From positions 1 to 6,011 of the forward strand of contig JACQTN010000047.1 of assembly GCA_016210785.1 (NCBI GenBank): a stretch of DNA of 6,011 bases, written 5' to 3'. Below, piece after piece: positions 5,436-6,011 of the stretch (positions are counted from its first letter, which is position 1; each line of letters opens with the position of its first letter). Under the pieces are notes generated by a model. The model saw nothing but the letters and a program-made list of their open reading frames with translations. It was not told where the DNA came from and made no database searches. The stretch is from Armatimonadota bacterium. GTDB taxonomy: Bacteria > Sysuimicrobiota > Sysuimicrobiia > Sysuimicrobiales > JACQTN01. Both the position numbers and the translations under genes were made by a program.

Positions 5436-6011
5436 TCAGTACGACCGGGGGAGGCCCAGCACGTTGTGTCCCAGATACGCCAGCACCAGGTTGTTGCTGA
5501 CCGGCGCCTCCTTGAACAGGCGCGTCTCCCGGAACTTCCGCTCCACGTCGTACTCCACGGCGAACCCGTAGCCGCCGTGGGTGGTCAGACAGGCGTTGGC
5601 CGCCTCCCACGACGCCTCGGAGGCCAGGTACTTGGCCATGTTCGCCTGGGGACCGCACGACTACCCCGCGTCGAAGCGCACCAGGTCCGCGGCCTCGATC
5701 CTGGCGTACGCCTGGGCGATGGGAAATTGAATCCCCTGGTTACTGCCGATGGGCCGCCCGAAGACGATGCGCTCGCGCGCGTACTTCACCGCCCGCTCGA
5801 CGAACCACCGCCCGTCGCCGATGGCCTCCCCCGCTATCAGGATACGCTCGGCGTTCCACCCGTCGATGATGTGGCGGAACCCCCGGCCCTCCTCCCCGAT
5901 CAGGTTCTCCGCCGGCACCTCCAGGTTGTCGAAGAAGAGCATGTAGGTGTGGTGGTTGAGCATGGTCTCGATGGGCGTCATCTGCAGCCGGTCACCCGCG
6001 GTGCGCATGTC
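5436..6011 (-). pseudogene. Acyl-CoA dehydrogenase, C-terminal half, interrupted by in-frame TAG and a six-residue gap
   Basis: The C-terminal 190 or so residues of a flavin acyl-CoA dehydrogenase; the N-terminal part lies beyond the right edge. These enzymes desaturate acyl-CoA at the alpha-beta bond and pass electrons to ETF. Counting from the window edge: MLNHHTYMLFFDNLEVPAENLIGEEGRG (17-44), NAERI (53-57) with Glu55 aligning to the catalytic base position of the isovaleryl-CoA/long-chain type (MCAD residue 255), ARERIVFGRPIG (78-89), and HGGYGFAVEYDVERKFRETRLF after the break. The MCAD-type late Glu is absent (APVSNN region), agreeing with Glu55 as the base. Codon 117 (5663-5661) is TAG. 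The frame continues unchanged on both sides (FDAG-stop-SCGPQANMAKYL), and six residues before it are missing relative to the family. The protein would lose its last 74 residues, including the flavin-contacting GGYG loop and final helices. It is probably non-functional unless this is an assembly error. Confidence 0.85.

Noticed and set aside
5436..5639. A separate 67-codon gene starting at ATG 5639 after the TAG
   Set aside because: It is the C-terminal piece of the acyl-CoA dehydrogenase in the same frame, starting mid-helix; internal restart would give a fragment without the active site.
5661..5663. TAG as a recoded sense codon (for example pyrrolysine) in the acyl-CoA dehydrogenase
   Set aside because: LLM-2 and LLM-3 end with TAG at natural protein ends, no recoding element is evident, and the adjacent six-residue gap suggests gene decay instead.

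Overview
This is a high-GC bacterial window in which every supported gene lies on the minus strand, so transcription runs from the right edge to the left. Bacterial origin is suggested by tightly packed genes, Shine-Dalgarno-like sites, GTG starts and mostly G/C-ending codons. The enzyme mix (several luciferase-like flavin/F420 oxidoreductases with CoA-ester enzymes) is common in soil Actinobacteria, Chloroflexota and uncultured high-GC phyla. The phylum cannot be settled from the sequence alone.

In transcription order: (1) the C-terminal half of an acyl-CoA dehydrogenase (6011-5436), interrupted by an in-frame TAG and apparently missing six residues just before it; (2) a complete luciferase-like monooxygenase, LLM-3 (5417-4485), whose codon use is strikingly unlike its neighbours; (3) a MaoC-type enoyl-CoA hydratase (4424-3918); (4) a class III (CaiB/BaiF) CoA-transferase (3823-2633); (5) a zinc-dependent medium-chain alcohol dehydrogenase (2595-1447), overlapping by ATGA with (6) a second luciferase-like oxidoreductase, LLM-2 (1450-524); (7) the N-terminal half of a third, LLM-1 (466 to the left edge). 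Longest gene-free gap: 94 bases. No RNA genes, CRISPR arrays, insertion sequences or origins were seen.

The CoA-transferase, acyl-CoA dehydrogenase and MaoC hydratase make a plausible acid-activation and partial beta-oxidation module. The alcohol dehydrogenase could oxidise the resulting hydroxyl group or an earlier alcohol. The luciferase-like enzymes could carry out an F420- or FMN-dependent oxidation, reduction or C-C cleavage on the same compound. The substrate is unknown. No thiolase and no classical 3-hydroxyacyl-CoA dehydrogenase is present.

The points most worth a second look are the broken acyl-CoA dehydrogenase, the foreign-looking LLM-3 beside it, a plus-strand terminator-like hairpin at the LLM-3/MaoC junction, a 12-bp hairpin between the MaoC and CoA-transferase genes, and an Asn at the usual catalytic Asp position of the MaoC protein. 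I found no convincing wholly new system. The best candidate for novelty is the combination of three different luciferase-like enzymes with a CoA-ester module.
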